A DNA stretch of 52,102 bases from CAIOZA01 sp964464375 (GTDB lineage Bacteria; Bacteroidota; Ignavibacteria; Kapaibacteriales; UBA2268), in assembly GCA_964464375.1 (NCBI GenBank), contig CAYXFU010000026.1:1-52102 (forward strand), given 5' to 3'. This document shows, one piece after another, positions 1-8,908 of this stretch. Position 1 is the first letter of the stretch. Each line of letters starts with the position of its first letter. Both the position numbers and the translations under genes were made by a program. The notes beneath the pieces are model-generated. The model saw nothing but the letters and a program-made list of their open reading frames with translations. It was not told where the DNA came from and did not search any database.

Positions 1-112
1 AGAATGACAAAGAGGCTGTCATGCAGAAGGAGCGTAGCGACTGAAGAATCCATGCTGTTTTTTTTTAAGGAAAAATACAAATACATGGATTCTTAACTTC
101 GTTCAGAATGAC
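1..112. repeat. Interspersed inverted repeat
   Basis: Two arms face each other: 18-54 (begins GTCATGCAGAAGG, ends GAAGAATCCATG) and 84-112 (CATGGATTC to CAGAATGAC). The reverse complement of the right arm reads GTCATTCTGAACGAAG then TTAAGAATCCATG, so the arms share both ends and differ by a small insertion in the left arm. The first eight bases (AGAATGAC) match the end of the right arm, which suggests another copy cut by the window edge. Elements of this kind are common in intergenic DNA of Bacteroidota-like genomes. It lies directly downstream of the acrylyl-CoA reductase gene and encodes nothing. Confidence 0.7.
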
Positions 113-128
113 TAGGCAAATGGAGTAA

Positions 129-1124
129 TTATCTATGCTTAATCACGACTCTTCCGGTTTGCTCACCTCCGAGGATTTTATCTATTTCTTCGTCGAGATG
201 TTCGAGTGAGATAACTCTATATAAATGTAAGAGTTTATCCGGTTTCCACTCATTGGCTAATTTTTGCCAGAGTATTCGGCGGAGATCCATTGGTCTGTCA
301 GCAGAATCTATGCCAATCAAGCCAACTCCGCGCAAAAGGAATGGATAAACAGTTAAATCCAGTTTATCAGATTCGACTAAACCTATACAGGCAACAGTGC
401 CCCAGAAATCGGTTGTTTTTATAGCATAATTGAGAGTAGAGCCACCAACATTTTCGACAACTGCTGCCCATTTTTTTTCTAATAAAGGCTTGTGTGGAAT
501 ATCTATGAGTGTGTTTCTGTCTATTATCTCAAATGCTCCGATTGATTTCAGAAAATCAGCTTTATCAGGTTTTCCTGTTGATGCAGTAACAGAAAATCCA
601 AGATGAGATAGTATTGCCACAGCTACTGATCCGACACCACCGGTAGATCCTGTTACTAAAACTGGTCCTTTGTCAGGAGTTAAACCGCGATTAAGAAATT
701 CATGAATTGCAATTGCAACAGTGAATCCGGCAGTACCAAGAGCCATACTTTCTTCTAGTGAAAGTGAATCGGGGAGAGGTACTACCCACCCGGCAGGAAC
801 TCTGATATATTCACCAAATCCACCGCTTGTGTTCATGCCGAGATCATATCCGGTGACAAAAACATTATCCCCTCGATTAAATTCGGTATTAGTTGATTCT
901 ACAACGATACCGGAAGCATCAACACCGGGTGTGTGAGGGTATTTACGTGTAATTCCTTTATGTCCGCGAGCAGAAAGACCATCCTTATAATTGAGAGCTG
1001 AATATTTTACATTGATAAGAACATCTCCGGAGGGGAGATTATCAGTATCGAGTTCTTTGATAGATCTTGTGAATACACCATTATTCTCTTCAGATACCAA
1101 AGCTTTGTATTTAATATTTTTCAT
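129..1124 (-). CDS. acuI: YhdH/YhfP-family quinone oxidoreductase (acrylyl-CoA reductase type)
   Basis: This is a 331-residue zinc-free medium-chain dehydrogenase/reductase. The N-terminal GroES-like half carries the family signature SALNYKDGL (residues 42-50) and a following PGVDASG. The Rossmann half has GSTGGVGS (159-166), and ASTGK (181-185) fits binding of the NADPH 2'-phosphate. AcuI members reduce acrylyl-CoA to propionyl-CoA with NADPH in the cytoplasm. The gene is divergent from the 3-hydroxyacyl-CoA dehydrogenase gene and shares a 126-base upstream region with it, in keeping with the CoA-ester genes that follow. The subfamily is clear from the motifs; the exact substrate is inferred, and another enoyl substrate is possible. 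Confidence 0.85.
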   Translation of the reverse strand: MKNIKYKALVSEENNGVFTRSIKELDTDNLPSGDVLINVKYSALNYKDGLSARGHKGITRKYPHTPGVDASGIVVESTNTEFNRGDNVFVTGYDLGMNTSGGFGEYIRVPAGWVVPLPDSLSLEESMALGTAGFTVAIAIHEFLNRGLTPDKGPVLVTGSTGGVGSVAVAILSHLGFSVTASTGKPDKADFLKSIGAFEIIDRNTLIDIPHKPLLEKKWAAVVENVGGSTLNYAIKTTDFWGTVACIGLVESDKLDLTVYPFLLRGVGLIGIDSADRPMDLRRILWQKLANEWKPDKLLHLYRVISLEHLDEEIDKILGGEQTGRVVIKHR

Positions 1125-1144
1125 ATTGACACCGGAAATTAATT

Positions 1145-1174
1145 TTTGACAATCTCCAATATAAAGTATATTTC
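1145..1174 (+). promoter_or_regulatory. Possible Bacteroidota-type promoter for hbd
   Basis: TTTG at 1145-1148, an 18-base spacer, then TATATTTC at 1167-1174 matches the -33/-7 pattern TTTG-N17-19-TAnnTTTG at all but the last base. TTGACA at 1146-1151 also fits a sigma70 -35 box. It sits about 75 bases before the chosen ATG at 1251. In AT-rich DNA such matches arise by chance, so this is tentative. Confidence 0.4.
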
Positions 1175-1250
1175 ATTTTTTGCAAACTTTTTCTTAGTTT
1201 TATTTTCTACATACCGAACACTTTTTAAAACTATTTCAAAGGGATTGATT

Positions 1251-2129
1251 ATGGAAATCAGTAAAGTATTAGTTCTTGGTGCAGGCACTATGGGTAATGG
1301 AATCGCTCACGCTTTTGCACAAACAGGCTATAAGGTTATATTATTTGATGTTAACGAAACAGCTCTTCAAAAAGGAATTTCAACAATAGAAAAAAATCTT
1401 GCAAGACTTGTAAAAAAGGGTACAATAACTGAAGAGGATGTAAAAGTAACGATGGGGAACATCACATCAACTTTAGACCTAAATGAAGGCAAAGATGCAG
1501 AGCTCGCAGTAGAAGCCGCTACCGAGAATAAGCAACTTAAATTCCAGATATTTAAAAATCTGGATGCTGTAATGAATGCTAATGCAATTCTTGCTACAAA
1601 TACTTCAACTATTTCCATAACAGAAATCGCTGCACAAACAACACGTCCCGGACAGGTGATTGGAATGCACTTCATGAATCCTGTTCCTATGATGAAACTT
1701 GTGGAATTAATTCGTGGTTTAGGAACAACAGATGAAGTTTATAATACTATTAATGATTTATCAGTTAAGCTTGGAAAAACGCCGGTTTTAGCGAATGATT
1801 ATCCCGGATTCATTGCAAACCGCATATTGATGCCATTATTGAACGAAGCTATATTCTGTGTTATGGAAAGCGTCGGAACTGTTGACGGAATCGACGAAGT
1901 AGCAAAACTTGGATTTGCACATCCTATGGGACCATTGATGTTGGCAGATCTGATCGGATTGGATACTACTTTAGCCATCATGAACGTCTTGCATCAAGAC
2001 ATTGGAGATCCACGATTCCGACCGGCACCACTATTGAAAAAGCTTGTTGCTGCCGGAAATTATGGAAGAAAAACCGGAAAAGGATTCTATGATTATTCGG
2101 GTGAGAAGCCGGTTGCTATTAAATTTTAA
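1251..2129 (+). CDS. hbd: 3-hydroxybutyryl-CoA dehydrogenase
   Basis: The 292-residue enzyme oxidises 3-hydroxyacyl-CoA to 3-oxoacyl-CoA with NAD. The N-terminal Rossmann fold has GAGTMG (10-15) and Asp33 at the end of strand 2, favouring NAD over NADP. The catalytic set of the 3-hydroxyacyl-CoA dehydrogenase family is complete: Ser119, His140 (in GMHFMNP), Glu152 and Asn190 (in PGFIANR), with the same spacing as the mammalian enzyme. The frame is open upstream to a TTG at 1146, but that would add 35 unrelated hydrophobic residues. The ATG at 1251 has AAAGGG seven bases upstream and begins exactly at the Rossmann fold, so I use it. Neighbouring acyl-CoA dehydrogenases and IcmF support a beta-oxidation or butyrate role. 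Confidence 0.93.
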   Translation: MEISKVLVLGAGTMGNGIAHAFAQTGYKVILFDVNETALQKGISTIEKNLARLVKKGTITEEDVKVTMGNITSTLDLNEGKDAELAVEAATENKQLKFQIFKNLDAVMNANAILATNTSTISITEIAAQTTRPGQVIGMHFMNPVPMMKLVELIRGLGTTDEVYNTINDLSVKLGKTPVLANDYPGFIANRILMPLLNEAIFCVMESVGTVDGIDEVAKLGFAHPMGPLMLADLIGLDTTLAIMNVLHQDIGDPRFRPAPLLKKLVAAGNYGRKTGKGFYDYSGEKPVAIKF

Positions 2130-2158
2130 TTCTGTCTTTTGATAATTTTGGAGAATTT

Positions 2159-2863
2159 ATGATTGAACATCATCCACACAAATATGATTCAGACGATCCT
2201 GATGTCTTAGCAGCCTATCAGGCAGAGACAGATGGACGCTTTGTTGAAGCTATTGATTTTTACAAAAAAGCTATAAGCCGTAATCCTGAGCTGGGAATTG
2301 TGTACAAGCACTGCGGTAATGTTTATTATAGGATTGGCAAACTTGATGAGGCAGTTTATTATCTCGAAAAATCTGTAGAATTACTCCCTAAATTTCCTAC
2401 AGCTTTGTATGATTTGTCATTAGCTTATTATCTGCAGGCTAAAATAAGATTAGCTATTAAAACTATGAATCGAGTCATTGAGCTTGACAGCAACTTCTTA
2501 ATGGCTCATTACTGGCTTGGTATAATGAATTATTACATAGGTCATCTTACCGAATCGAAGGAACATTACACACTTGTAACGCAAAATTCACCTGATTTTA
2601 CTATTGCGTTTTTTCATCTGGGTGTTACTAATCTCAGAATGGGAAATTATGAAGATGCAATTTCAGATTTTAATGCTGTCATCGAGAAAAATCCTGAAAG
2701 TCCATCGGCTTATGCACTTGTAGCAGATGCCTATCTGAATTTGGAAAAGAATTATGAAGCAAGAATGAATTATAAAAAAGCACTAGAGCTTGATCCTGAA
2801 GACAAAAAAGCATTGAAAGGTCTTGAGATGCTTGATGATTTTTCAGGAGTTCGTCGTTTTTAA
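2159..2863 (+). CDS. TPR repeat protein
   Basis: This 234-residue soluble protein is made almost entirely of tetratricopeptide repeats, roughly six copies from about residue 15 to the end. Recurring pieces include AIDFYKKAISRNPE, AVYYLEKSVELLPK, AISDFNAVIEKNPES and ARMNYKKALELDPED. There is no signal peptide, so it is probably a cytoplasmic protein-protein scaffold. It starts 29 bases after hbd with a GGAG ribosome site, so the two are likely co-transcribed, and a strong terminator follows it. The partner is unknown; nothing in the sequence ties it to CoA metabolism apart from position. Confidence 0.85.
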   Translation: MIEHHPHKYDSDDPDVLAAYQAETDGRFVEAIDFYKKAISRNPELGIVYKHCGNVYYRIGKLDEAVYYLEKSVELLPKFPTALYDLSLAYYLQAKIRLAIKTMNRVIELDSNFLMAHYWLGIMNYYIGHLTESKEHYTLVTQNSPDFTIAFFHLGVTNLRMGNYEDAISDFNAVIEKNPESPSAYALVADAYLNLEKNYEARMNYKKALELDPEDKKALKGLEMLDDFSGVRRF

Positions 2864-2866
2864 TGC

Positions 2867-2891
2867 AAAAGGGGCTTTTTAAGCCCCCTTT
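2867..2891. terminator. Bidirectional intrinsic terminator
   Basis: GGGGCTT (2871-2877) pairs with AAGCCCC (2881-2887) around a TTT loop, flanked by AAAA on the left and CTTT on the right. It lies between the convergent TPR and acyl-CoA dehydrogenase genes and can serve both. Confidence 0.8.
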
Positions 2892-2898
2892 CTCTGAT

Positions 2899-4059
2899 TT
2901 ACGAATCGTAACACCCAATTAGCCTTGAAATGACAAGACGCTGGATTTCTGAGGTTCCTTCACCTATCTCTAGTAACTTCTGGTCACGATAAAATCTCTC
3001 AGCATGGTATTCTTTCATTAACCCGTATCCGCCAAGGATCTGGACGCAATGATCCGCCGCCATGTGAGCCAGTTCTGAGCAATAGAGCTTGCAAATGGCA
3101 GATTCTTTGCTGATTCTACGCTTATGATCGAGCATTCTGCAAACATTGTAAAGATAATTTCTGGCAAGCTCTAACCCCATATCAGTATCCGCAAGTTTGA
3201 AAGCAGTTGCCTGATAGGTTGAGAGTGGTTTATTAAAAGTTATTCTTTGTTTTGCATAGTTGAGAGCAAGTTCGAAAGCTCCTTGAGCAAGTCCGAGACC
3301 CATTGCCGCAATAGAAAGCCTTCCATTGTCAAGAGTTGCAAGCATTTGTTTGAAACCGTCACCAACTCTACCTAACACAGCATCTTTGCTTACTCTGACA
3401 TCCTCGAGACTAATTTCAGAAGTATTAGATGCTCTCCACATCATTTTACCCTTCATGGCTGTAGGATTGAAACCTTTAGTTCCGTTTTCGATCAGAAAGC
3501 AAGTCATTTCCTTGCGTCCGTCTGGTTTTCTTCCTGTTACAGCCAGAACGGTCGAGCCCAAAGTCATATCAGTAGATGCATTAGTGATGAAGATTTTCGA
3601 ACCATTGATAATCCAGTCGTCACCATCGGGAACAGCTACGGTCTGTGTATTTCCGGCATCAGATCCGGCTTCGGGTTCTGTAAGACCAAATCCCCAAAGT
3701 GAACCAGCCGTTAATTTAGGTAGATATTTCTGTTTTTGTTCTTCACTACCGAAATAATAAATAGGACCAACACCAAGTGAGTTGTGAGCAGCAATTGTAG
3801 CCGCCTGAGATCCGTCAACACGAGCTAATTCTTCGACTGCAATGATATAAGAGACGTAATCGAGATGACTACCACCGTATTGTTCGGGAATAAAAGCACC
3901 GAGCAATCCTAAATCTGACATTTGCTGAGTTAATTCAGAAGAAAATTCTTCTTTATCATCTAATTCAATTGCTTTCGGTTTAATAGTTTCTTCTGCAAAT
4001 TTTCTGATTGTATCCCGAATGAGAACCTGATCATCTGATAGAAAAATATTTGGTGACAT
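2899..4059 (-). CDS. Acyl-CoA dehydrogenase
   Basis: The 386-residue FAD flavoenzyme introduces the alpha-beta double bond into acyl-CoA and passes electrons to ETF. The N-terminal helical domain is followed by the FAD-binding stretch GFGLTEPEAGSDAG. Near the C-terminus, ILGGYGLMKEY and GEGTSEIQR place the catalytic base at Glu367, as in short- and medium-chain enzymes. The gene is divergent from a second acyl-CoA dehydrogenase at 4304, separated by 244 bases. The two proteins are clearly paralogous but not near-identical, so they probably act on different chains, for example straight versus branched. Substrate cannot be read from the sequence. Confidence 0.92.
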   Translation of the reverse strand: MSPNIFLSDDQVLIRDTIRKFAEETIKPKAIELDDKEEFSSELTQQMSDLGLLGAFIPEQYGGSHLDYVSYIIAVEELARVDGSQAATIAAHNSLGVGPIYYFGSEEQKQKYLPKLTAGSLWGFGLTEPEAGSDAGNTQTVAVPDGDDWIINGSKIFITNASTDMTLGSTVLAVTGRKPDGRKEMTCFLIENGTKGFNPTAMKGKMMWRASNTSEISLEDVRVSKDAVLGRVGDGFKQMLATLDNGRLSIAAMGLGLAQGAFELALNYAKQRITFNKPLSTYQATAFKLADTDMGLELARNYLYNVCRMLDHKRRISKESAICKLYCSELAHMAADHCVQILGGYGLMKEYHAERFYRDQKLLEIGEGTSEIQRLVISRLIGCYDS

Positions 4060-4303
4060 AGTTTTACCTCTGACTAATAAAAAGACTTTTTACCTTCAAA
4101 TTGAAATTTAAACCGTAAGAAAATGTAATATATCAATCAATATTATGAAAAAAAAGAAAAATTTATTAAATAATTGATAAGTTATTGAATATTTATCATT
4201 TAAAATTTCAATGATTTAACTTTTTTTTATAAATTTGAATTCTCATCACAAGAAATAAAGCACATTAAGTTTAATATTTTCATAAAGTATAATCGGAGTT
4301 AAG

Positions 4304-5443
4304 ATGGAATTTCTTTTGACAGAAGAGCAGGTGATGCTTAAAGATATGGTGTCAAAATTTGCTAAAGATCGTATTGCACCGGTTGCATCAGACAATGAAC
4401 GCAACCATCGTTATCCTGCGGATATTATTAAGGAAGCTGGAGAGCTGGGTTTAATGGGAATTGCATATCCAACCGAATATGGTGGAGCTGGCATGGATTA
4501 TATTTCATACATGCTTGCTGTCGAAGAAGTTTCACGCTGGTGTGCTTCGACTGGTGTTATTATCTCTGCTCATTCTTCCTTGGTATGTGATCCGATTTAC
4601 AGATTCGGAACAGAACAACAAAAACAAAAATATCTTCCTGATTTGCTATCAGGCAAAAAGATTGGCAGCTTTTCACTGACTGAAGCCGGAGCAGGTTCTG
4701 ATTCAGGAGCAACTAAAACCACAGCCAAGTTGGTTGGTGATAAATGGGTTCTAAATGGATCAAAACTGTTCGCAACGAACGGTCAAGAAGCTGAAGTGTT
4801 TGTTCTTGTTGCTTCTACTGAACCTGGGCAGAAGACAAGAGGTGTTTCAGCTTTTATTGTTGATAGAGAAACTCCCGGCTATAGAATCGGAAAAGTTGAA
4901 CGTAAACTTGGTATAAGGTCATCATCGACAACTGAAATTATTCTCGATAACTGCGAAATTCCCAAAGAAAATCTTTTAGGAGATTTGAACAAAGGATTCA
5001 AAGTAGCAATGGTTACACTGGACGGTGGAAGATTGGGAATAGCTTCACAAGCATTAGGTATTGCACGTGCATCTATTGAAGATTCTGTCAAATATGCTAA
5101 AGAAAGACAACAGTTCGATGCACCAATTGCTAATCTACAGGCAATTCAGTTCATGCTTGCTGATATGTGGGTAGAGTATCAGGCTGCCTGGCTACTAACT
5201 TGGCGTGCTTCAAAGATGAAAGATGCAGGAATTGTTTATTCACAGGAAGCAGCTGCTGCCAAACTTAAGGCATCTGAAGTTGCAATGTTCTGTGCTAACA
5301 AAGCAATACAGATTCACGGTGGTTACGGTTATACCGAAGATTTCAATGTAGAGAGATATTACCGTGATGCAAAAATTACTGAAATTTATGAAGGAACAAG
5401 TGAAATTCAGAGATTAGTTATCTCAAGAAGTCTTCTTCAATAA
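4304..5443 (+). CDS. Acyl-CoA dehydrogenase, short-chain (butyryl-CoA type)
   Basis: The 379-residue protein has all family hallmarks: FSLTEAGAGSDSGA in the FAD-binding middle domain, IQIHGGYGYTEDF near the C-terminus, and YEGTSEIQR with catalytic Glu363. Its motifs and length resemble bacterial butyryl-CoA dehydrogenases (Bcd/AcdA). The ATG is preceded by CGGAGTT, a good ribosome site. TAAATTTG at 4230-4237 could be a -7 element, but its upstream partner is poor. The gene ends at a strong terminator and is followed by icmF, whose products (butyryl-CoA or isobutyryl-CoA) are natural substrates. That link is inference from context. Confidence 0.92.
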   Translation: MEFLLTEEQVMLKDMVSKFAKDRIAPVASDNERNHRYPADIIKEAGELGLMGIAYPTEYGGAGMDYISYMLAVEEVSRWCASTGVIISAHSSLVCDPIYRFGTEQQKQKYLPDLLSGKKIGSFSLTEAGAGSDSGATKTTAKLVGDKWVLNGSKLFATNGQEAEVFVLVASTEPGQKTRGVSAFIVDRETPGYRIGKVERKLGIRSSSTTEIILDNCEIPKENLLGDLNKGFKVAMVTLDGGRLGIASQALGIARASIEDSVKYAKERQQFDAPIANLQAIQFMLADMWVEYQAAWLLTWRASKMKDAGIVYSQEAAAAKLKASEVAMFCANKAIQIHGGYGYTEDFNVERYYRDAKITEIYEGTSEIQRLVISRSLLQ

Positions 5444-5472
5444 AAAAATATTAAATATTGTTAGTATTACTC

Positions 5473-5504
5473 AGGAGTTGAGATATTTCTCAACTCCTTT
5501 TGTT
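5473..5504 (+). terminator. Intrinsic terminator after the acyl-CoA dehydrogenase gene
   Basis: AGGAGTTGAGA (5473-5483) pairs perfectly over 11 bases with TCTCAACTCCT (5488-5498), with a 4-base TATT loop and a following T-rich tail TTTTGTT. Confidence 0.88.
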
Positions 5505-5600
5505 AAAATGAGCCAGAATTTATAAAAAATTGACTTTTATAACAATTTATAAATAAAACGTCTTAAGCAACTTAAATTAGATTAAAAAATCGGAGATAAT

Positions 5601-8600
5601 ATGGGTAATATGAAGGTATTGACTGCTACTGCATTATTTGACGGGCATGATGTTTCTGTGAATATTTTCAGGCGTCTTCTGCAACAAAGAGGAGCTGAAG
5701 TAATTCATCTGGGACATAACAGGTCTGTTCGAGAGGTTATAACCGTAGCATTGCAGGAGGACGTTGATGCTCTTCTTATTTCTTCTTATCAAGGTGGTCA
5801 TAATGAATATTTCAGATATATTATTGATGAATTGAAGAAGAACAATGCTTCCGATAAACTTGTTTTCGGTGGTGGAGGTGGAGTTATTCTACCTTCTGAA
5901 ATTGATGCATTAGAAGAGTACGGAGTAACGAAACTCTATCATGCAGTTGTAGGTCAGAGTCTGGGGATTACGGGCATTGCTGATGATATAATTTCAAGAA
6001 TAAAAGCAAAAAATGAGAATCAAAAAGAAATTGAAATTACTGAATCGATAATAAATCATAACTCAACAACTAATCATTTGGATATATCGAAGCAGATCAG
6101 CTTTATTGAGAATAATGTTTCGAGTTATTCAAAAATTGAAAAGCTAATTGATTTATATAAAAATCATGATAAAAAGAAATCATTAGTACTTGGATTTACA
6201 GGGACAGGCGGAAGTGGTAAGAGTTCGGTTATCGATGAATTAATAGGACGTTTTATCACTTATTCGGATAATATCTCGATTGGTATTCTTGCTGTTGACC
6301 CATCGAAAAGCAAAACAGGCGGTGCTTTACTCGGCGACAGAATCAGGTATAATCAAATCTACAATAAGAGGGTATTCTTCAGAAGTTTTGCCACCCGAAA
6401 CAGTGAAAATGAACTCAGCCAAGGATTGAAGGATTCTATTTCTGTTCTCAAATCCTGTGGTTTCGATCTAATTATTGTCGAAACAAGTGGAATCGGTCAG
6501 GGAGACAGTGGAATCACAGAACTTTGTGATTATTCAGTTTATGTGATGACCTCTGAATTCGGCGGTCCAACTCAGCTCGAGAAAATTGATATGCTTGACT
6601 ATGCTAATTATATCGTAATTAATAAATTTGAGAAGAAGGGTTCGGAAGATGCTCTTCGTGAAGTTATGATTAATTTCATTAGAACTCATCAGCTGAGTGT
6701 TCCCCATACAAAACCACTTCATGAGCTGGAATTACCTGTTTATGCAACTTCTAGCAACCAATTTAATAATCATGGAGTAAATCGATTCTTTAAGGATATA
6801 CTTGCACTAATGCAGAAACAAACTGGCTCAACATATCAAACAAAACAACAATTTATTGATATGCTTCCAACTCAACTTGTACATGATTTTGGCTTAATCG
6901 ATAACAGAAAAATAAACTATCTGGCAGAAATCTCAGATTCAGTTAGGACCTATCATACAAAAAGCAAGATTCAGGTTGAGCTTGCTAAAGATACTCAGGC
7001 ACTTAAAGATTCTATTAAGCAAATAGAAGATCCATCTGTTATGAGTTATCTGAAGGATAAATTTGAATTAAAGTGGAAAGAATTATCTGATGATTCGAAA
7101 AATCATTTGTCCGGTTGGGATGGACTTAGGAATCAGTACCTCCAAAGTGAGATTAAATATGACATTCAGGGGAAGGAATATAAGCTAGACTTATTCCGAA
7201 AAAGTCTTTCAGGATCAAACATACCTAAGGTTTCTCTACCGAGCTTCACTGGTTGGGGAGATATATTAAATTTTCTCTATAAAGAGAACTTGCCAGGGTT
7301 CTTCCCGTTCACAGCTGGAGTGTTTCCATTCAAGAGAACAACCGAAGATCCAAAACGGCAATTTGCGGGAGAAGGCGGACCAGCCAAAACAAACATTCGG
7401 TTTCACTATTTAACTGTAAATGATCAATCGAAGAGATTGTCAGTAGCATTCGATGGAATCACATTGTATGGTGAAGATCCTGCGATTGAGCCGGATGTTT
7501 ATGGCAAAATCGGCGAAAGCGGTGTTTCTATCTGTACTATCGATGATATGGATACTATGTTAAAGGGATTTGATCAGACTGATCCTTTCACATCGGTATC
7601 GATGACCATAAATGCACCAGCACCTATTATGGTTGCTTTCTACTTTATGACAGCTTATAAAAGGGAACTTGATAAGCTGCAATCCACTGGAAAACAACTG
7701 AGTGAAGAAGAGAAAAGTCAAATCAAAATAAATACTTTCCGTAAGATTAGGGGTACTGTTCAAGCAGATATGCTCAAAGAAGATCAAGGGCAAAATACGT
7801 GTATCTTCTCAATTGATTTTGCCATGAAACTAATCGGAGATTTGCAGGAATTCTTATCCAAGAGCAAAATCAGAAATTACTATTCACTTAGCATCAGTGG
7901 CTATCATATTGCAGAAGCCGGTGCTAATCCTATAACACAGCTTGCTTTCACATTGGCTAATGGTTTTACCTATGTTGAATATTTCTTGAACAGAGGAATA
8001 CCGGTCGATGATTTTGCACCAAATTTATCATTCTTCTTCTCAAACGGTATGGATCCTGAGTATTCAGTTATAGGCCGTGTAGCAAGAAGAATATGGGCTG
8101 TTGCCATGCGGGATAAATATGGAGCCAACGACAGAAGCCAGAGATTGAAATATCATATTCAAACTTCCGGCAGATCGCTCCATGCTCAGGAAATTGATTT
8201 TAATGATATAAGGACTACCTTGCAAGGTCTTCTTGCATTCTATGACAATTGCAATTCTTTGCATACTAACTCTTATGACGAAGCCGTAACAACTCCAACT
8301 GAAGAGTCAGTCAGACGTTCAATGGCTATTCAGATGATTCTGTCGAAAGAGTTCGGAATGCTATTCAATGAGAATCCTAATCAGGGATCATTTATCATTG
8401 AGGAATTAACAAACCTTGTAGAAGAAGCTGTATTAATCGAATTCGATAATCTATCCCGTCGCGGTGGTGTTCTGGGAGCTATGGAAACACAGTACCAGCG
8501 TTCAAAAATCCAGGAACAGTCTTTATATTATGAATCATTAAAGCAAACAGGTGAGTATCCAATTATCGGTGTCAATACTTATATTCGTGAAAATGCTGAG

Positions 8601-8849
8601 AATCCGTATGAGCACATGGAAATCACCAGAGCAAGCGAAGAAGAGAAACAGGAAAGATTAGCTGAGTTGGGTAAATTCAAAAATGAACACAATGAATTTA
8701 AAGCTCGACTACTGGACAGACTGAGAGAAGTTGCTATTTCTAATGGAAATATTTTTGAAGAATTGCTAAATACTGTTGAGCATGTCTCTATGGGCGAGAT
8801 TACAAATCTCCTTTATGAAATTGGTGGTAAATATCGACGCGGTATGTAG
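5601..8849 (+). CDS. icmF: Fused isobutyryl-CoA mutase IcmF
   Basis: This 1082-residue adenosylcobalamin enzyme interconverts isobutyryl-CoA and butyryl-CoA. Domains in order: a B12-binding domain (about 1-130) with DGHDVS, lower-ligand His16 and SSYQGGH; a MeaB-like G-protein chaperone (about 190-410) with Walker A GTGGSGKSS (201-209), DPSKSKTGGALLGDRIR and ETSGIGQGDSG; and the C-terminal mutase TIM barrel. The barrel has GVFPFKRTTEDP and FAGEGGPA, the Icm-type active-site signature rather than the methylmalonyl-CoA mutase one. The length equals that of characterised IcmF proteins. The guanine-recognition loop reads NKFE (341-344) instead of the expected NKxD. The start has CGGAG about seven bases upstream. 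It probably links valine or isobutyrate carbon to the neighbouring butyryl-CoA oxidation genes. Confidence 0.95.
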   Translation: MGNMKVLTATALFDGHDVSVNIFRRLLQQRGAEVIHLGHNRSVREVITVALQEDVDALLISSYQGGHNEYFRYIIDELKKNNASDKLVFGGGGGVILPSEIDALEEYGVTKLYHAVVGQSLGITGIADDIISRIKAKNENQKEIEITESIINHNSTTNHLDISKQISFIENNVSSYSKIEKLIDLYKNHDKKKSLVLGFTGTGGSGKSSVIDELIGRFITYSDNISIGILAVDPSKSKTGGALLGDRIRYNQIYNKRVFFRSFATRNSENELSQGLKDSISVLKSCGFDLIIVETSGIGQGDSGITELCDYSVYVMTSEFGGPTQLEKIDMLDYANYIVINKFEKKGSEDALREVMINFIRTHQLSVPHTKPLHELELPVYATSSNQFNNHGVNRFFKDILALMQKQTGSTYQTKQQFIDMLPTQLVHDFGLIDNRKINYLAEISDSVRTYHTKSKIQVELAKDTQALKDSIKQIEDPSVMSYLKDKFELKWKELSDDSKNHLSGWDGLRNQYLQSEIKYDIQGKEYKLDLFRKSLSGSNIPKVSLPSFTGWGDILNFLYKENLPGFFPFTAGVFPFKRTTEDPKRQFAGEGGPAKTNIRFHYLTVNDQSKRLSVAFDGITLYGEDPAIEPDVYGKIGESGVSICTIDDMDTMLKGFDQTDPFTSVSMTINAPAPIMVAFYFMTAYKRELDKLQSTGKQLSEEEKSQIKINTFRKIRGTVQADMLKEDQGQNTCIFSIDFAMKLIGDLQEFLSKSKIRNYYSLSISGYHIAEAGANPITQLAFTLANGFTYVEYFLNRGIPVDDFAPNLSFFFSNGMDPEYSVIGRVARRIWAVAMRDKYGANDRSQRLKYHIQTSGRSLHAQEIDFNDIRTTLQGLLAFYDNCNSLHTNSYDEAVTTPTEESVRRSMAIQMILSKEFGMLFNENPNQGSFIIEELTNLVEEAVLIEFDNLSRRGGVLGAMETQYQRSKIQEQSLYYESLKQTGEYPIIGVNTYIRENAENPYEHMEITRASEEEKQERLAELGKFKNEHNEFKARLLDRLREVAISNGNIFEELLNTVEHVSMGEITNLLYEIGGKYRRGM

Positions 8850-8908
8850 TAATGTACTTGCTCATTGTTAAACAATAGTATTTAAAATAAATAATAGTCA
8901 GATAAAAT

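Noticed and set aside
1146..1250. N-terminal extension of hbd from a TTG codon
   Set aside because: It adds 35 residues unlike the family; the ATG at 1251 has a ribosome site and starts at the Rossmann fold.
5530..5557. TTGACT and TAAATAAA as an icmF promoter
   Set aside because: The spacing of 14 bases is too short and several equal alternatives exist in the AT-rich leader.
5444..5600. Cobalamin riboswitch before the B12-dependent icmF
   Set aside because: The gap is only 157 bases, is partly filled by a terminator, and shows no B12-box-like conserved segment.
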